64,000 bases of DNA from Allomesorhizobium camelthorni (GCF_011045125.1 NZ_JAAKZF010000013.1:1-64000); one strand, 5' to 3'; positions 9,785-18,365 are shown, numbered from the stretch's first letter. Notes: generated by a model from the letters alone, not told the origin. Made by a program: numbers and translations.

Positions 9785-10788
9785 TGACCCTCGACTGGCC
9801 GATCCTTCTCCCGTTCATCTTCGCCGGCCTGATGGGCCTCGCAATCCTGATCTACGTCATCCTCGACGGTTTCGACCTCGGCATAGGCATCCTCTTCGCC
9901 TTTGCCGGCGACGAGGAGCAGGACACGATGATCGCGGCGATAGGCCCGTTCTGGGACGCCAACGAGACCTGGTTGGTGCTCGCCGTCGGCCTGCTGCTCG
10001 TCGCCTTTCCGCTGGCGCACGGCGTCATCCTGACTGCGCTTTATCTACCGGTCTTCGTGCTCCTGTTCGGCCTGATCCTGCGCGGCGTCGCCTTCGACTT
10101 CCGCGCCAAGGTGCCGGCCCACCGTAAGCAGCGCTGGAACCGCATCTTTTTCGCCGGCTCGCTCATCGCCTCCCTGGCGCAGGGCTATATGCTCGGCGTC
10201 TACGTGCTCGGCCTCGCAACCGGGCTGCCGGCCATGGTCTTCGGCGCGCTGGTGGCGCTCTGCCTTGCCGCCGCCTACGCCGCCATGGGCTCGGCCTGGC
10301 TCATCTACAAGACCGAAGGCGAATTGCAGCAGAAGGCTGTGCTCTGGCTGCGCTCCGCGCTGGTCTTCACCGCGCTCGGCATGGCCGCCGTGTCGATCGC
10401 CACCCCGCTCGCCAGCCCGCGCATCTTCGACCGCTGGTTCGTCCTGCCCGACATGATTTACCTGGCGCCGCTGCCCATCCTCTCGGCCGTGCTCTTCGCC
10501 TGGCTCTGGTGGCAGACCTTTCATCTGCCCAAGGCCAATGACCGCCACTCCCTGCTGCCCTTCCTGACGCTCGCCGCCATCTTCGCGCTGGGCTTCACTG
10601 GGCTCGCCTGGTCGTTCTACCCGTTCGTGGTGCCCGACCGGCTCACCATCTGGCAGGCAGCATCAGCGCCCGAGAGTCTGGCCATCATTCTCGCCGGCAC
10701 GCTGTTCGTGCTGCCGGTCATCATCGGCTATTCCTTCTATGCCTACAGCGTCTTCGGCGGAAAGGCGTCGGACCTGCGCTACGATTGA
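9781..10788 (+). CDS. cydB: Cytochrome bd-type quinol oxidase subunit II
   Basis: The second structural subunit of the bd oxidase: 335 residues and eight to nine membrane helices, beginning with the family pattern LPFIFAGLMGLAILIYVILDGFDLGIG and FWDANETWLVLAVG. It scaffolds subunit I. The start overlaps the cydA stop; two consecutive ATGs (9781 and 9784) make the exact start ambiguous by one codon. No small CydX-like peptide or cydDC exporter follows: transcription seems to end in a hairpin directly downstream. A two-gene cioAB operon without accessory genes is common in alphaproteobacteria. Confidence 0.95.
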
Positions 10789-10795
10789 GCAAATG

Positions 10796-10823
10796 ACGAT
10801 CCCCGGAATGTGCCGGGGATCGT
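10796..10823 (+). terminator. Hairpin between cydB and the convergent mmuM gene
   Basis: ACGATCCCCGG (10796-10806) pairs perfectly with CCGGGGATCGT (10813-10823) across a 6-nt loop, followed by CTTTC. It lies 8 bp after the cydB stop between converging genes and probably terminates cydAB. The U-tract is poor. Between it and mmuM (10824-10940) the mmuM strand stays open after the stop, ending NGMQIDFEAFKAEFGGD, but no start or function could be supported. Confidence 0.7.
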
Positions 10824-10940
10824 CTTTCGCCGGCTTCAGTCGCCGCCGAATTCGGCCTTGAACGCCTCGAAGTCGATCTGCATGCCGTTCAGAACAGCGC
10901 TCCAGTGCCAGGTCAGGCCTGTTCGGTTGGCTCTTTCGCG

Positions 10941-11888
10941 CTACGCCGCCTGCGGCACACAGGCCTCGCAGATCGCAGCGACATGGCGATGGTCGGTGCC
11001 GCAGCAACCGCCCAGTATGCGCATCGTCGGAAACGAAGCCCTGAGCCCGCTGTAGCGCCGCCCGAGATCATCCGGGTCGCCCGCGTCGAGCGTCTCGGAT
11101 TCGTCCAGTTCGGCATGGCTCTTGGCGGAGGCGTTCGCCTTCACGCCATAGACGCGGTCGAGCCATTTCTCGCCCTTCTTCAGCGCCTGCATGAAATGCG
11201 TCGGATGCGCGCAATTGATCATGTAGTAGGCCGGCGAGCCGTCCGTGGCCTCATCCGTCATGGTGATCGCCCGTTCAAGCTCCATTCCGGTCGCCAGCTT
11301 GCCGTCGGTCTCCACGGTGAAGGAGATCATGCAGGGCATCCGCGCCGCTTTTGCCGCGCTTGCGATGCCGATCGCCTCCTCGACAGTGTTCATCGTATAG
11401 GCCGCCACCATGTCGGCGTCGGTGCGCGCGAAACTCTCGACCTGCGCCGCGTGATAGGCCTGCGCCTCCCCGGCTTCCATCTGGCCGGCCTTGTAGCCGT
11501 CGCCGCGCGGTCCGATCGCGCCGCTGATCACGCAGGGCGTTTCGGGCGTTTCGAATTCCCGGCGCAATTCAAGCAGCAGCGCGATCGAATCCTCGTTGAT
11601 GACGCGCAGCGCCTCCGACCCGTAGCCGAGCAATTTTCCCCAGTCGGGATTGGCCCGCCAGGTCGGCGTGTCGAGGATAAAGCCTGTCCTGCTCTGGCGG
11701 GCGATCGTCAGGTATCGGACATAATACTCCTTGAGCTGCTGCCGTCCTTTCGGGGTCGCCATCAGCGGGAAGGAAGCAAAATGCGGAAGATCGATGCCTT
11801 CGTGAAAGATGAGCGTTGTTTCCATGCCGCCATCGCTCAGGAAAGTTCTGTTGGCGAGTTGCGGCAGATTCTGGCGGTACTTGGCCAT
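10941..11888 (-). CDS. mmuM: Homocysteine S-methyltransferase family protein
   Basis: A zinc-dependent methyltransferase that moves a methyl group from S-methylmethionine or betaine to homocysteine, giving methionine. The beginning (FLSDGGMETTLIFHEGIDLP) is the typical barrel start. The zinc ligands are visible as the Cys of MINCAHP and the Cys pair of GGCCGT near the C-terminus. I chose the ATG at 11888 (MAKYRQNLP, 315 aa), with CTGGAG about 8 nt upstream; a start at 11963 would add 25 unconserved residues. The symbol is by family: the methyl donor is not certain, and a betaine-type or other enzyme is possible. It is divergent from a TetR gene. Confidence 0.85.
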   Translation of the reverse strand: MAKYRQNLPQLANRTFLSDGGMETTLIFHEGIDLPHFASFPLMATPKGRQQLKEYYVRYLTIARQSRTGFILDTPTWRANPDWGKLLGYGSEALRVINEDSIALLLELRREFETPETPCVISGAIGPRGDGYKAGQMEAGEAQAYHAAQVESFARTDADMVAAYTMNTVEEAIGIASAAKAARMPCMISFTVETDGKLATGMELERAITMTDEATDGSPAYYMINCAHPTHFMQALKKGEKWLDRVYGVKANASAKSHAELDESETLDAGDPDDLGRRYSGLRASFPTMRILGGCCGTDHRHVAAICEACVPQAA

Positions 11889-12095
11889 GCTTGTCTCCAG
11901 TGATAGGATAATTTCTGCGCCGTTGGTTGCGGCCGGTTCGGAATGGCTGTGTTTTATCCGCACGGGCCACCCGTGAACTAGAAAGCTTGTGGTCCGGTAG
12001 TTCCGCCGTAGCGGGGACCGCTGAAATTACAGACGGATAGCCGGACCCGATACGGTCCGCGTCATTGCCGGTTCACTGTTCGCCGGCCGGAAACC

Positions 12096-12108
12096 GTACC
12101 GCAGGTAC
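12096..12108. promoter_or_regulatory. Inverted repeat upstream of tetR (candidate operator)
   Basis: GTACC-GCA-GGTAC is a perfect 5-bp inverted repeat 23 bp before the TetR start, between divergent genes mmuM and tetR. Position and symmetry fit autorepression by the TetR protein; this is an inference. Confidence 0.4.
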
Positions 12109-12131
12109 AGTAAATTCGAGGGGATTTGGTC

Positions 12132-12791
12132 ATGCGCAAAGGTGAGGAAACCCGCGAACGTATTCTGGAGATCGCCGAGTCCTCGGTGCTCGCCAAGGGG
12201 TTCGGCGCTACCTCCATCGAGGAGATTATCGCCGAAGCCGGCATAACCAAGAGCGGCTTCTTCTACCATTTCAAGGACAAGAACGAACTCGCCCGCGCTT
12301 TGATGCTGCGCTATGTCGAGATGGAAGATCGCATTTTCGACGAGGCATTCCATCGCGGCCGGCAATTGTCGGACGACCCGTTGCAGGCCTTCCTGATCAC
12401 GCTGAAACTGCTGGCCGAACTCATGAACGACCTGCCCAACGGCCATCCGGGTTGTCTGGTCGCGACTTTTGTCTACCAGGAACGCCTGTTCGACCGCGAG
12501 GTGCGGGAGCTGACCACTGATACGGTTCGCAAGTGGAGCGAGCGCTTCCGCGCGGCCCTTGCAGGCGTAGCGGAAGCCTATCCGCCACGAGATACCATCG
12601 ACATCAACGATGTAGGCGACATGTTCTGCTGCGTGGTCGACGGCGGCATCATCATGTCGCGCGCAATCGGCGACCCCGGCGTCCTGCAGCGCCAGATCCT
12701 CGCCTTCCGCGGCTTCGTGAAGGTGCTGTTCACTCCGGCCGCGCAAGCCGCAATGCCGCGCCCAGCCGCCGTCGCTGTAGCGGCGGAGTAG
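12132..12791 (+). CDS. TetR/AcrR-family transcriptional regulator
   Basis: A 219-residue regulator. The N-terminal TetR DNA-binding domain is complete: EETRERILEIAESSVLAKGF, then TSIEEIIAEAGITKSGFFYHF and KDKNELARALM. The C-terminal part is a ligand-binding helical domain (roughly residues 80-200) of the type found in many uncharacterised rhizobial regulators. The start is the ATG at 12132 with GAGGGGAT upstream. Its stop is 141 bp from the end of the convergent cysteine-rich peptide gene. It is divergent from mmuM. It might control mmuM, itself or the peptide locus; nothing in the sequence decides. Confidence 0.9.
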   Translation: MRKGEETRERILEIAESSVLAKGFGATSIEEIIAEAGITKSGFFYHFKDKNELARALMLRYVEMEDRIFDEAFHRGRQLSDDPLQAFLITLKLLAELMNDLPNGHPGCLVATFVYQERLFDREVRELTTDTVRKWSERFRAALAGVAEAYPPRDTIDINDVGDMFCCVVDGGIIMSRAIGDPGVLQRQILAFRGFVKVLFTPAAQAAMPRPAAVAVAAE

Positions 12792-12932
12792 GCTGCCACA
12801 ATTCATCCGCGGCGCATCAGCCAGAATTGCCGGGCGACGGGCTGATTATGCCCGCCGTTGAGTGTTGGGCGTGTGCGCAGTGGGCGGCATGGGATCCGCC
12901 CGCTGCGCTTGTGGCTCCGGCGAGGTTACGCC

Positions 12933-13109
12933 TTAGCACTGGCCGATATTCGGCACGCACACGCCGGCGCAGCCGCCGCCGAACGGCAGACACGCGCCCA
13001 CGCAGCACCGGCCCGCGCCGCAGCAGTCGGAAGGTGCAATGCCTGCACTCTCATCGCGGGCCTTGCTCGTCTGCCGGGCAACCGGCCTGGCCTGGGTTGG
13101 AAACTTCAT
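12933..13109 (-). CDS. Cys-rich RiPP-like precursor peptide C (58 aa)
   Basis: A short gene, start ATG at 13109 with GAGGAGA 6-7 nt upstream. The product starts MKFPTQARPVARQTSKARDE and continues SAGIAPSDCC, then a core of about 30 residues with eight cysteines (DCC, RCC, GAC, GGC, GVC, GQC end) and many glycines. KFPTQARPVAR aligns with the LPxQxxPVxR segment at the start of cyanobactin (PatE-type) leaders. GIAPS resembles the G(L/V)E(A/P)S protease recognition sequence at the leader/core border of those precursors. The inferred product is a peptide cut after GIAPS by the neighbouring PatA-like protease. It is last of three peptide genes on this strand. Confidence 0.78.
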   Translation of the reverse strand: MKFPTQARPVARQTSKARDESAGIAPSDCCGAGRCCVGACLPFGGGCAGVCVPNIGQC

Positions 13110-13207
13110 GGCAGTTCTCCTCTGGACCGGCTCGGGATGCGCGGTTTTGCTTCGAGACCCTACTGAGGAAGGGGTCTGGATATCGCCCCCGCAGCGATAA
13201 ATTCAAG

Positions 13208-13420
13208 CTAGAGACAATCGATGCAGTCGCTTGCACCGAGGGCTGCGAAGCAGGCGATGCAGGCCTGCGGTCCCGCGGCACATGTGGCGACGCATGCGGC
13301 CACGGAGGCGGCGCACCTGATGGCCTTAAAGACGTCACATCCCGACGATCTTACCGCACCATTGAATGGATCGGCACTTCTGCCACGAACGACGGTCCGT
13401 GCTTGGTTAGGCAGTCTCAT
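13208..13420 (-). CDS. Cys-rich RiPP-like precursor peptide B (70 aa)
   Basis: A 70-residue peptide gene with an excellent ribosome binding site (AAGGAG 8 nt before the ATG at 13420). It starts MRLPNQARTVVRGRSADPFN; the core has eight cysteines spaced in an Ala-rich background (IRCAASVAACVATCAAG, QACIACF, SDCIDCL at the end). RLPNQARTVVRG matches the cyanobactin-type LPxQxxPVxRG leader element and the same segment in peptides A and C. RGxxADPF is shared with peptide A only. It lies 60 bp after peptide A and 98 bp before peptide C. It could alternatively be a disulfide-rich secreted toxin-like peptide, but it has no signal sequence. Confidence 0.8.
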   Translation of the reverse strand: MRLPNQARTVVRGRSADPFNGAVRSSGCDVFKAIRCAASVAACVATCAAGPQACIACFAALGASDCIDCL

Positions 13421-13480
13421 GGTTGTTTCTCCTTCTCGGTTTCATGCCTGATGCAAAATGCTGTGTGCTGGCGCCACGCT

Positions 13481-13723
13481 TCATCTGTTGCAGACTGCCG
13501 CGCAGAGGCTTTCGCAGATCGACTGCAGGTGGCCTCCGATCCGGCTGCATGCGAGAAGACATCGCGTGCAATCTACGTTTGATGCGCCCACGTGCATACG
13601 GAATGGGTCGGCAGTGACGCCCCGAAACACCGGTTGAAATTGGGCGGGCAGCCGCGTGGCAAGGCCGCTTCGTGGGGCGGCCTTGCGCGGCGTGCGGCGT
13701 CGTCTGGCGTTCTGCGCGGACAT
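13481..13723 (-). CDS. Cys-rich RiPP-like precursor peptide A (80 aa)
   Basis: This frame opens at an ATG (13723) that overlaps the stop codon of the protease gene by one base (TGATG), suggesting translational coupling. The first 23 residues are Arg-rich and look unlike the sister peptides. The shared leader RLPAQFQPVFRGVTADPF begins at residue 24, preceded by an ACG codon exactly where B and C have ATG. Before the core comes VGASNVDC, loosely like the GxxxS recognition site. The core has six cysteines (NVDCTRCLLACSRIGGH, SICESLCAAVCNR). The true N-terminus is therefore uncertain: coupled ATG at 13723, GTG at 13726, or a rare ACG start at 13657. Confidence 0.68.
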   Translation of the reverse strand: MSAQNARRRRTPRKAAPRSGLATRLPAQFQPVFRGVTADPFRMHVGASNVDCTRCLLACSRIGGHLQSICESLCAAVCNR

Positions 13724-15696
13724 CACGCCCTCCGCGTCCAGCTGCGCACAGCGCCGACGGTGACGGGGATGACGTCGCTCACGTCCACCGTGAAGCGGAA
13801 GACCCTGTTGGCGACGTTGGTGTTGTTCGGATTGAAGAACGACAGTTCCACGTCGTAGCAGTCCGAATCGGGACGGCAGACCGGGCTCTTCTTCACGGCC
13901 AGCCGGTCGAGGTCGAGCTGGTCCCTGGTCGTGCTGCGGATCACGTCGGCGATCTGCACCGCATTGGTCGCCGAATAGTTGATCGCGCGCTCCTCGCCGG
14001 TCACGCCGAGATTGCGCAGATCGTAGTAGACGCGGTCGAGGAAGTTGGTGAGGCCCGCCGAGAACCGCTCATAGGTCTCGCGCTCGGCCGCCGCCTTGGG
14101 CGCTTCACCCAGCACATGCGTCACCAGCGGCTGCGTCGCCCAGCTGTACATGCCGCGGATCGCCGGAACGATGATCGGCACCACCTGGCCGGATTGCAGC
14201 CGCATGCTGCCGGAGATCACGCCCGGCACCGAGATCAGCTCGACGCCTTCGTTGAGTTGCGCCCTGAGCGCCTCGCGCAGGCGCTTATAGGCGTCGGCCC
14301 CGAACGGCCCCATCGGGACGATGGCGTAGATCGGCGTCGCGTCGAGATTGAGCGTCCAGATCACCGCGGACGCGTCGTAGGGAGCGGCGTCGAGATAGGC
14401 GAGCAGATGGTCGGGCAGCAGCGGATTGTTGGCTTCGCCGGACATCGCCTGCGCCAGCGAATCCCGGCGCGCTTCGGTGCCGAAATCATAGCCGAGCTTG
14501 CCGAGCGCATAGACGAGTTGCGGCTTCTTGGCGTCGCCACCCTTGCCGCCGCAACCGCATCCGCAGTCCTTGTGCTCCTCGCCGTTCTTCTTGCCCGCGC
14601 CGCCGCAACCGCAGCCGCAGTCAGACGGCTCGATCTGTCCGGACGCCGTCACGGCAGGCGGTTGCGGGAACTCCTCCGCCGCTTCCGGCGCGTCCTCGCT
14701 CGACATCGCGATCGCGCCGCCCGCCGCCGAAAGTGCGATCGCCGACGGCCGGAAGGCTTCGGCCGGCGCCTGCGAGACCATGTCCCGCTCCGCGAAAATA
14801 TCCATGTCGGTCTTCATGTCGTGTCCCCTTCCGAGGTCTCTGATGGTTGCTTCGATATCGATGCTGCCGGCCAGGAATTTTTCGCAGCCCATGGCCGCGC
14901 CTTCCGGGCAGGGTTTCGCGTTGCGCAGGATCGCTGCGCGTATCCCGTGCGGGTCGGGCGCTTCGCCCCTCGCCAATTGCGCCGCCGCGAGCAGGGCGCA
15001 CACGCCCGAAACGTAGGGCGTGGCGAAGCTCGTGCCGCTCTTCGAAACCGTGCCGCCGCCAGGCGCCGCGCCCAAAACCGCCATGCCCGGCGCCAGCACG
15101 CCCTGCGCGAGATAGGCCGCGCCCCAATTGCTGGAGGCGAGCGGCGCGCCGAGATAGTCCATCGCGCCGACCGCCAGCACCGAGGGCGCGGCGGCTGGAA
15201 TGTGCAGGCAGTCGCAGCCGTCATTGCCGGCCGCCGCCACGATCAGCACGTTGCGCCTGAGGCAGGTCTCCACCGCCTGCGCCAGAATCGGCTCGGCCTC
15301 GCCCGACGGCGTCAGCTGGCCGCCGCTGATGTTGATGATGTGCGCGCCGTGCTTGACCGCCAAGAGTATCGCCCGCGCCAGGTCGAGCTGCGATGAGGTC
15401 AGCCCGCTGCCGCCATCGCAGAAGATCGGCGCGTTCAGCCCGCGGCAGGCCGGCGCGATCCCCCGCACCGCGCTGCCCGGCTGGCCGAAGATGATACTGG
15501 CGACATGCGTGCCGTGCGCCAGCGCCCGCCCGCCGCCGCTTCCCGCCGCCAGCGTTTGCAGTTCCGTCAGCCGCGCGCCTGCAAAGCAGGGATGCGCAAG
15601 ATCCACCGGCCCGTCCAGCACCGCGATCGTGATCCGCCCGTCGCCGCCGCCCGGCAGCGCCCTTTCCAGATCCGCATAGGCCTTCGACCCCTGCAC
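13723..15696 (-). CDS. PatA/PatG-family (cyanobactin-type) subtilisin-like protease
   Basis: A 657-residue serine protease. The subtilase domain (residues ~20-245) has a full triad: Asp28 in IAVLDGPVD, His61 in HGTHVAS, Ser223 in SGTSFATP, with the oxyanion Asn158 in AAAGND. It has no signal peptide, as in the cytoplasmic cyanobactin proteases. A linker (~290-390) holds IEPSDCGCGCGG and a second DCGCGCGG. The C-terminal ~265 residues (VYALGKLGYDFGTEARRDSL onward) are the conserved PatA/PatG partner domain of unknown function. The start is GTG at 15696, with AGGGGAG about 8 nt before it. In cyanobactin pathways such enzymes cleave precursor leaders; here three Cys-rich peptide genes follow directly. 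PatG's oxidase domain is absent and whether it cyclises is unknown. Confidence 0.88.
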   Translation of the reverse strand: MQGSKAYADLERALPGGGDGRITIAVLDGPVDLAHPCFAGARLTELQTLAAGSGGGRALAHGTHVASIIFGQPGSAVRGIAPACRGLNAPIFCDGGSGLTSSQLDLARAILLAVKHGAHIINISGGQLTPSGEAEPILAQAVETCLRRNVLIVAAAGNDGCDCLHIPAAAPSVLAVGAMDYLGAPLASSNWGAAYLAQGVLAPGMAVLGAAPGGGTVSKSGTSFATPYVSGVCALLAAAQLARGEAPDPHGIRAAILRNAKPCPEGAAMGCEKFLAGSIDIEATIRDLGRGHDMKTDMDIFAERDMVSQAPAEAFRPSAIALSAAGGAIAMSSEDAPEAAEEFPQPPAVTASGQIEPSDCGCGCGGAGKKNGEEHKDCGCGCGGKGGDAKKPQLVYALGKLGYDFGTEARRDSLAQAMSGEANNPLLPDHLLAYLDAAPYDASAVIWTLNLDATPIYAIVPMGPFGADAYKRLREALRAQLNEGVELISVPGVISGSMRLQSGQVVPIIVPAIRGMYSWATQPLVTHVLGEAPKAAAERETYERFSAGLTNFLDRVYYDLRNLGVTGEERAINYSATNAVQIADVIRSTTRDQLDLDRLAVKKSPVCRPDSDCYDVELSFFNPNNTNVANRVFRFTVDVSDVIPVTVGAVRSWTRRA

Positions 15697-15904
15697 GCGA
15701 CCGCTCCCCTGGACCGATGTCCAACCCCGCCGCCATGGTGTTCCTCACTTAAGGGAAAGTCAACTATAGATTGCATTAGCATTTTGGATACAACCTATAC
15801 GTCATGCGGCTGCCGCGCCCCCCTCATCCTGAGCCTGCCGAAGGGCTGAGCCCGCCAAAGCGCCGCGCTTGCCCGCGCATGTCGCCCCTGCTACATGCGC
15901 GCGA

Positions 15905-17713
15905 ATGACAACGCCCCTCTCCCACATCCGCAATTTCTCCATCGTCGCCCATATCGACCACGGCAAGTCGACGCTTGCCGACCGCCTGATTCAGTCGACC
16001 GGCGGGCTCGAGCTGCGCGACATGAAGGAGCAGGTGCTCGATTCCATGGACATCGAGCGCGAGCGCGGCATCACCATAAAGGCGCAGACCGTGCGCCTGA
16101 ATTACCGCGCCAAAAACGGCGAGGACTATATCCTCAACCTCATCGACACGCCCGGCCACGTCGACTTCGCCTACGAGGTGTCGCGCTCGCTCTCGGCCTG
16201 CGAGGGTTCGCTGCTCGTGGTCGACGCCTCGCAGGGCGTCGAGGCGCAGACGCTGGCCAATGTCTACCAGGCGATCGACAACAACCACGAGATCGTCGTG
16301 GTGCTGAACAAGATCGACCTGCCCGCCGCCGAGCCGGAGCGCATCAAGGAGCAGGTCGAGGAGGTCATCGGCCTCGACGCAAGCCAGGCCGTCTACATCT
16401 CCGCCAAGACCGGCCTCGGCATTCCCGACGTGCTGGAGGCGATCGTCAACCAGCTCCCGCCGCCGCGCGAAGGCGACATAAACGCGCCGCTCAAGGCCAT
16501 GCTGGTCGATAGCTGGTACGACACCTATCTCGGCGTCATCGTTCTCGTCCGCATCATCGACGGCCGCCTGAAAAAGGGCCAGACCATCCGCATGATGGAG
16601 ACCGGCGCGAAATATCTGGTCGAGCGCACCGGCGTCTTCACCCCCAAGATGGTCACCGTCGACGAGCTCGGCCCCGGCGAGTTCGGCTTCCTGACAGGCT
16701 CGATCAAGGAGGTGGCCGACACCCGCGTCGGCGACACCATCACCGAGGACAAGCGCCCGACCGCTGCCGCGCTTCCCGGCTTCAAGCCGGCGCAGCCGGT
16801 CGTGTTCTGCGGCCTGTTCCCGGTCGATGCCGCCGATTTCGAGGATCTGCGCGCCGCCATGGGCAAGCTGCGCCTCAACGACGCCAGCTTCTCCTTCGAG
16901 ATGGAGACGTCCGCCGCGCTCGGCTTCGGCTTCCGCTGCGGCTTTTTGGGCCTGCTCCACCTCGAGATCATCCAGGAGCGGCTGGAGCGCGAGTTCAACC
17001 TCGACCTGATCGCCACCGCGCCGTCCGTCGTCTACCGCATGAACCTGATCGACGGCTCGGTGAAGGAGCTGCACAACCCGGCCGACATGCCCGACCTGGT
17101 CAAGATCGCCTCGATCGAGGAGCCCTGGATCCGCGCCACCATCCTGACCCCCGACGATTATCTCGGCGGCATCCTGAAACTCTGCCAGGACAGGCGCGGC
17201 GTGCAGGTCGACCTCTCCTATGTCGGCAGGCGCGCAATGCTCATCTACGACCTGCCGCTCAACGAGGTGGTGTTCGATTTCTACGACCGGCTGAAGTCGA
17301 TCTCCAAGGGCTACGCCTCCTTCGACTACCAGCTCACCGACTACCGCGAGGGCGACCTGGTCAAGATGTCGATCCTGGTCAACGACGAGCCGGTCGATGC
17401 GCTGTCCATGCTGGTCCACCGCACGGCGGCGGAAAAGCGCGGCCGCGCAATGTGCGAGAAGCTGAAGGAGCTGATCCCGCAGCACATGTTCAAGATCCCG
17501 ATCCAGGCGGCGATCGGCGGCCGCATCGTCGCCCGCGAAACCATCTCCGCCCTGCGCAAGGACGTGACGGCAAAGTGCTACGGCGGCGACGTCACCCGCA
17601 AGCGCAAGCTCCTCGAAAAGCAGAAAGAGGGCAAAAAGCGCATGCGCCAGTTCGGCAAGGTCGACATCCCACAGGCGGCGTTCATCGAAGCGCTGAAGAT
17701 GGGCGACAATTAG
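15905..17713 (+). CDS. lepA: Elongation factor 4 (ribosomal back-translocase LepA)
   Basis: A translational GTPase that binds the ribosome and remodels stalled or mistranslocated complexes. 602 residues from the ATG at 15905. G1 is [10 protein letters not shown]3 is DTPGHVDF and G4 is NKIDLP. The C-terminal LepA-specific domain ends with [20 protein letters not shown] and IEALKMGDN. An upstream ATG at 15869 would add 12 unconserved residues. It is divergent from the protease gene with 208 bp between them, containing one copy of the CTGAGCCTGCCGAAGGG repeat. Downstream lies a region of decay that includes a second partial copy of this gene's 3' end. Confidence 0.97.
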   Translation: MTTPLSHIRNFSIVAHIDHGKSTLADRLIQSTGGLELRDMKEQVLDSMDIERERGITIKAQTVRLNYRAKNGEDYILNLIDTPGHVDFAYEVSRSLSACEGSLLVVDASQGVEAQTLANVYQAIDNNHEIVVVLNKIDLPAAEPERIKEQVEEVIGLDASQAVYISAKTGLGIPDVLEAIVNQLPPPREGDINAPLKAMLVDSWYDTYLGVIVLVRIIDGRLKKGQTIRMMETGAKYLVERTGVFTPKMVTVDELGPGEFGFLTGSIKEVADTRVGDTITEDKRPTAAALPGFKPAQPVVFCGLFPVDAADFEDLRAAMGKLRLNDASFSFEMETSAALGFGFRCGFLGLLHLEIIQERLEREFNLDLIATAPSVVYRMNLIDGSVKELHNPADMPDLVKIASIEEPWIRATILTPDDYLGGILKLCQDRRGVQVDLSYVGRRAMLIYDLPLNEVVFDFYDRLKSISKGYASFDYQLTDYREGDLVKMSILVNDEPVDALSMLVHRTAAEKRGRAMCEKLKELIPQHMFKIPIQAAIGGRIVARETISALRKDVTAKCYGGDVTRKRKLLEKQKEGKKRMRQFGKVDIPQAAFIEALKMGDN

Positions 17714-17723
17714 CGCCTCTTAC

Positions 17724-17880
17724 CCTCCCCCTTCATCCTGAGCTTGTCGAAGGAGAGGGGAGGGTCGGCCAGCTTTGCTGGCCGGGGTGGGGGTGGTGCG
17801 GCAGCGCGCCGGCGCAGTTCCTCGCCCCTCTGGGTGAGAGGTGTCGCGCGCGGCGCGACGGAGAGGGGTCCTGCCGGCAA
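17724..17880. repeat. Compound palindromic repeat after lepA
   Basis: It contains CCTGAGCTTGTCGAAGGA, a GGCCAGC-TTT-GCTGGCC hairpin, and CCCCTCTGGGTGAGAGG, the same building blocks as the repeats near 5.2 and 5.8 kb. It ends at, or within, the first codons of the damaged DUF4258 gene, so its arrival may have removed that gene's native start. Confidence 0.65.
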
Positions 17881-18132
17881 TGAAGAACTTGTCCTGACTG
17901 AACACGCCGAGGACGCCCTCATCGAGCGCGAGCTTGACCTGGACTGGATCGAGAGGGCAGTCCGCGATCCATCCTGGACCGTGCCCGACCCCAGGCGCCC
18001 CGGTGTCGAGCGCCGCTTCGCGCCATTCCCGAGTTTGGCGGACGCATCCTGCGGGTCGCCTGCTATGAAACAGCGAGTGAAATCCGTATAGTAACCGTCT
18101 TCTTCGATCGCAATGCGAGAAGGCCAGCATGA
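17880..18132 (+). pseudogene. DUF4258 family gene, frameshifted
   Basis: Two pieces of one small protein are readable in different frames. LTEHAEDALIERELDLDWIERAV and DPRRPGVERRFA come first; after about 18025 the continuation IPEFGGRILRVACYETASEI then RIVTVFFDRNARRPA is one base out. Restoring a single C in CGCGCCATTCCC would give RFAPIPEFGG. The 5' end is also faulty: the ATG at 17880 is not in frame with LVLTEHA. DUF4258 proteins are short and often paired with DUF2283; a toxin-antitoxin role has been suggested for such pairs but is not established. The final ATGA overlaps the start of the intact DUF2283 gene. Confidence 0.8.
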
Positions 18133-18320
18133 CCCCGACCCTCAAATACCGGCCCAAGGACAATGCCGCCTATATCAGGCTTTCGGCCAAGGTGCTGGAA
18201 AGCGCCGAAGTCTCGCCGGACGTGATCTTCGACTATGACGATCAAGGCAGGATCGTCGGCATCGAACTGCTCGACGCCAAAGCCCAACTGCCGGCGGATG
18301 CGCTGAACGAAGCGGCCTGA
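18129..18320 (+). CDS. DUF2283 family protein
   Basis: A 63-residue protein with the DUF2283 pattern: LKYRPKDNAAYIRLS, then VIFDYDDQGRIVGIELLDA. It starts at ATG 18129, overlapping the end of the DUF4258 remnant by four bases, as in the usual two-gene DUF4258-DUF2283 arrangement. The function is unknown; the small size and pairing suggest an accessory or antitoxin-like partner. It is intact although its partner is broken. Two further ruined copies of the same family lie at 18.4 and 19.6 kb. Confidence 0.75.
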   Translation: MTPTLKYRPKDNAAYIRLSAKVLESAEVSPDVIFDYDDQGRIVGIELLDAKAQLPADALNEAA

Positions 18321-18365
18321 CGCCTCATCGCCGCAAACCGGCTCGTCATGCGCCAGGAGCGGCCG

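Noticed and set aside
12533-13582. A 349-codon plus-strand frame running over the end of tetR and across the Cys-rich peptide genes
   Set aside because: It overlaps tetR, has no recognisable domain and is antisense to three short genes, at least two of which have clear ribosome binding sites and all of which share a leader motif.
13481-13723. Reading peptide A as a simple extension or frameshifted tail of the protease
   Set aside because: The protease already ends with its complete C-terminal domain, and the peptide's leader matches peptides B and C, not any protease domain.
15736-15748. ATG near 15736 with GAGGA upstream as an alternative start for the protease
   Set aside because: It opens a different frame that does not join the protease. 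The GTG at 15696 is in frame and has AGGGGAG at the right distance.
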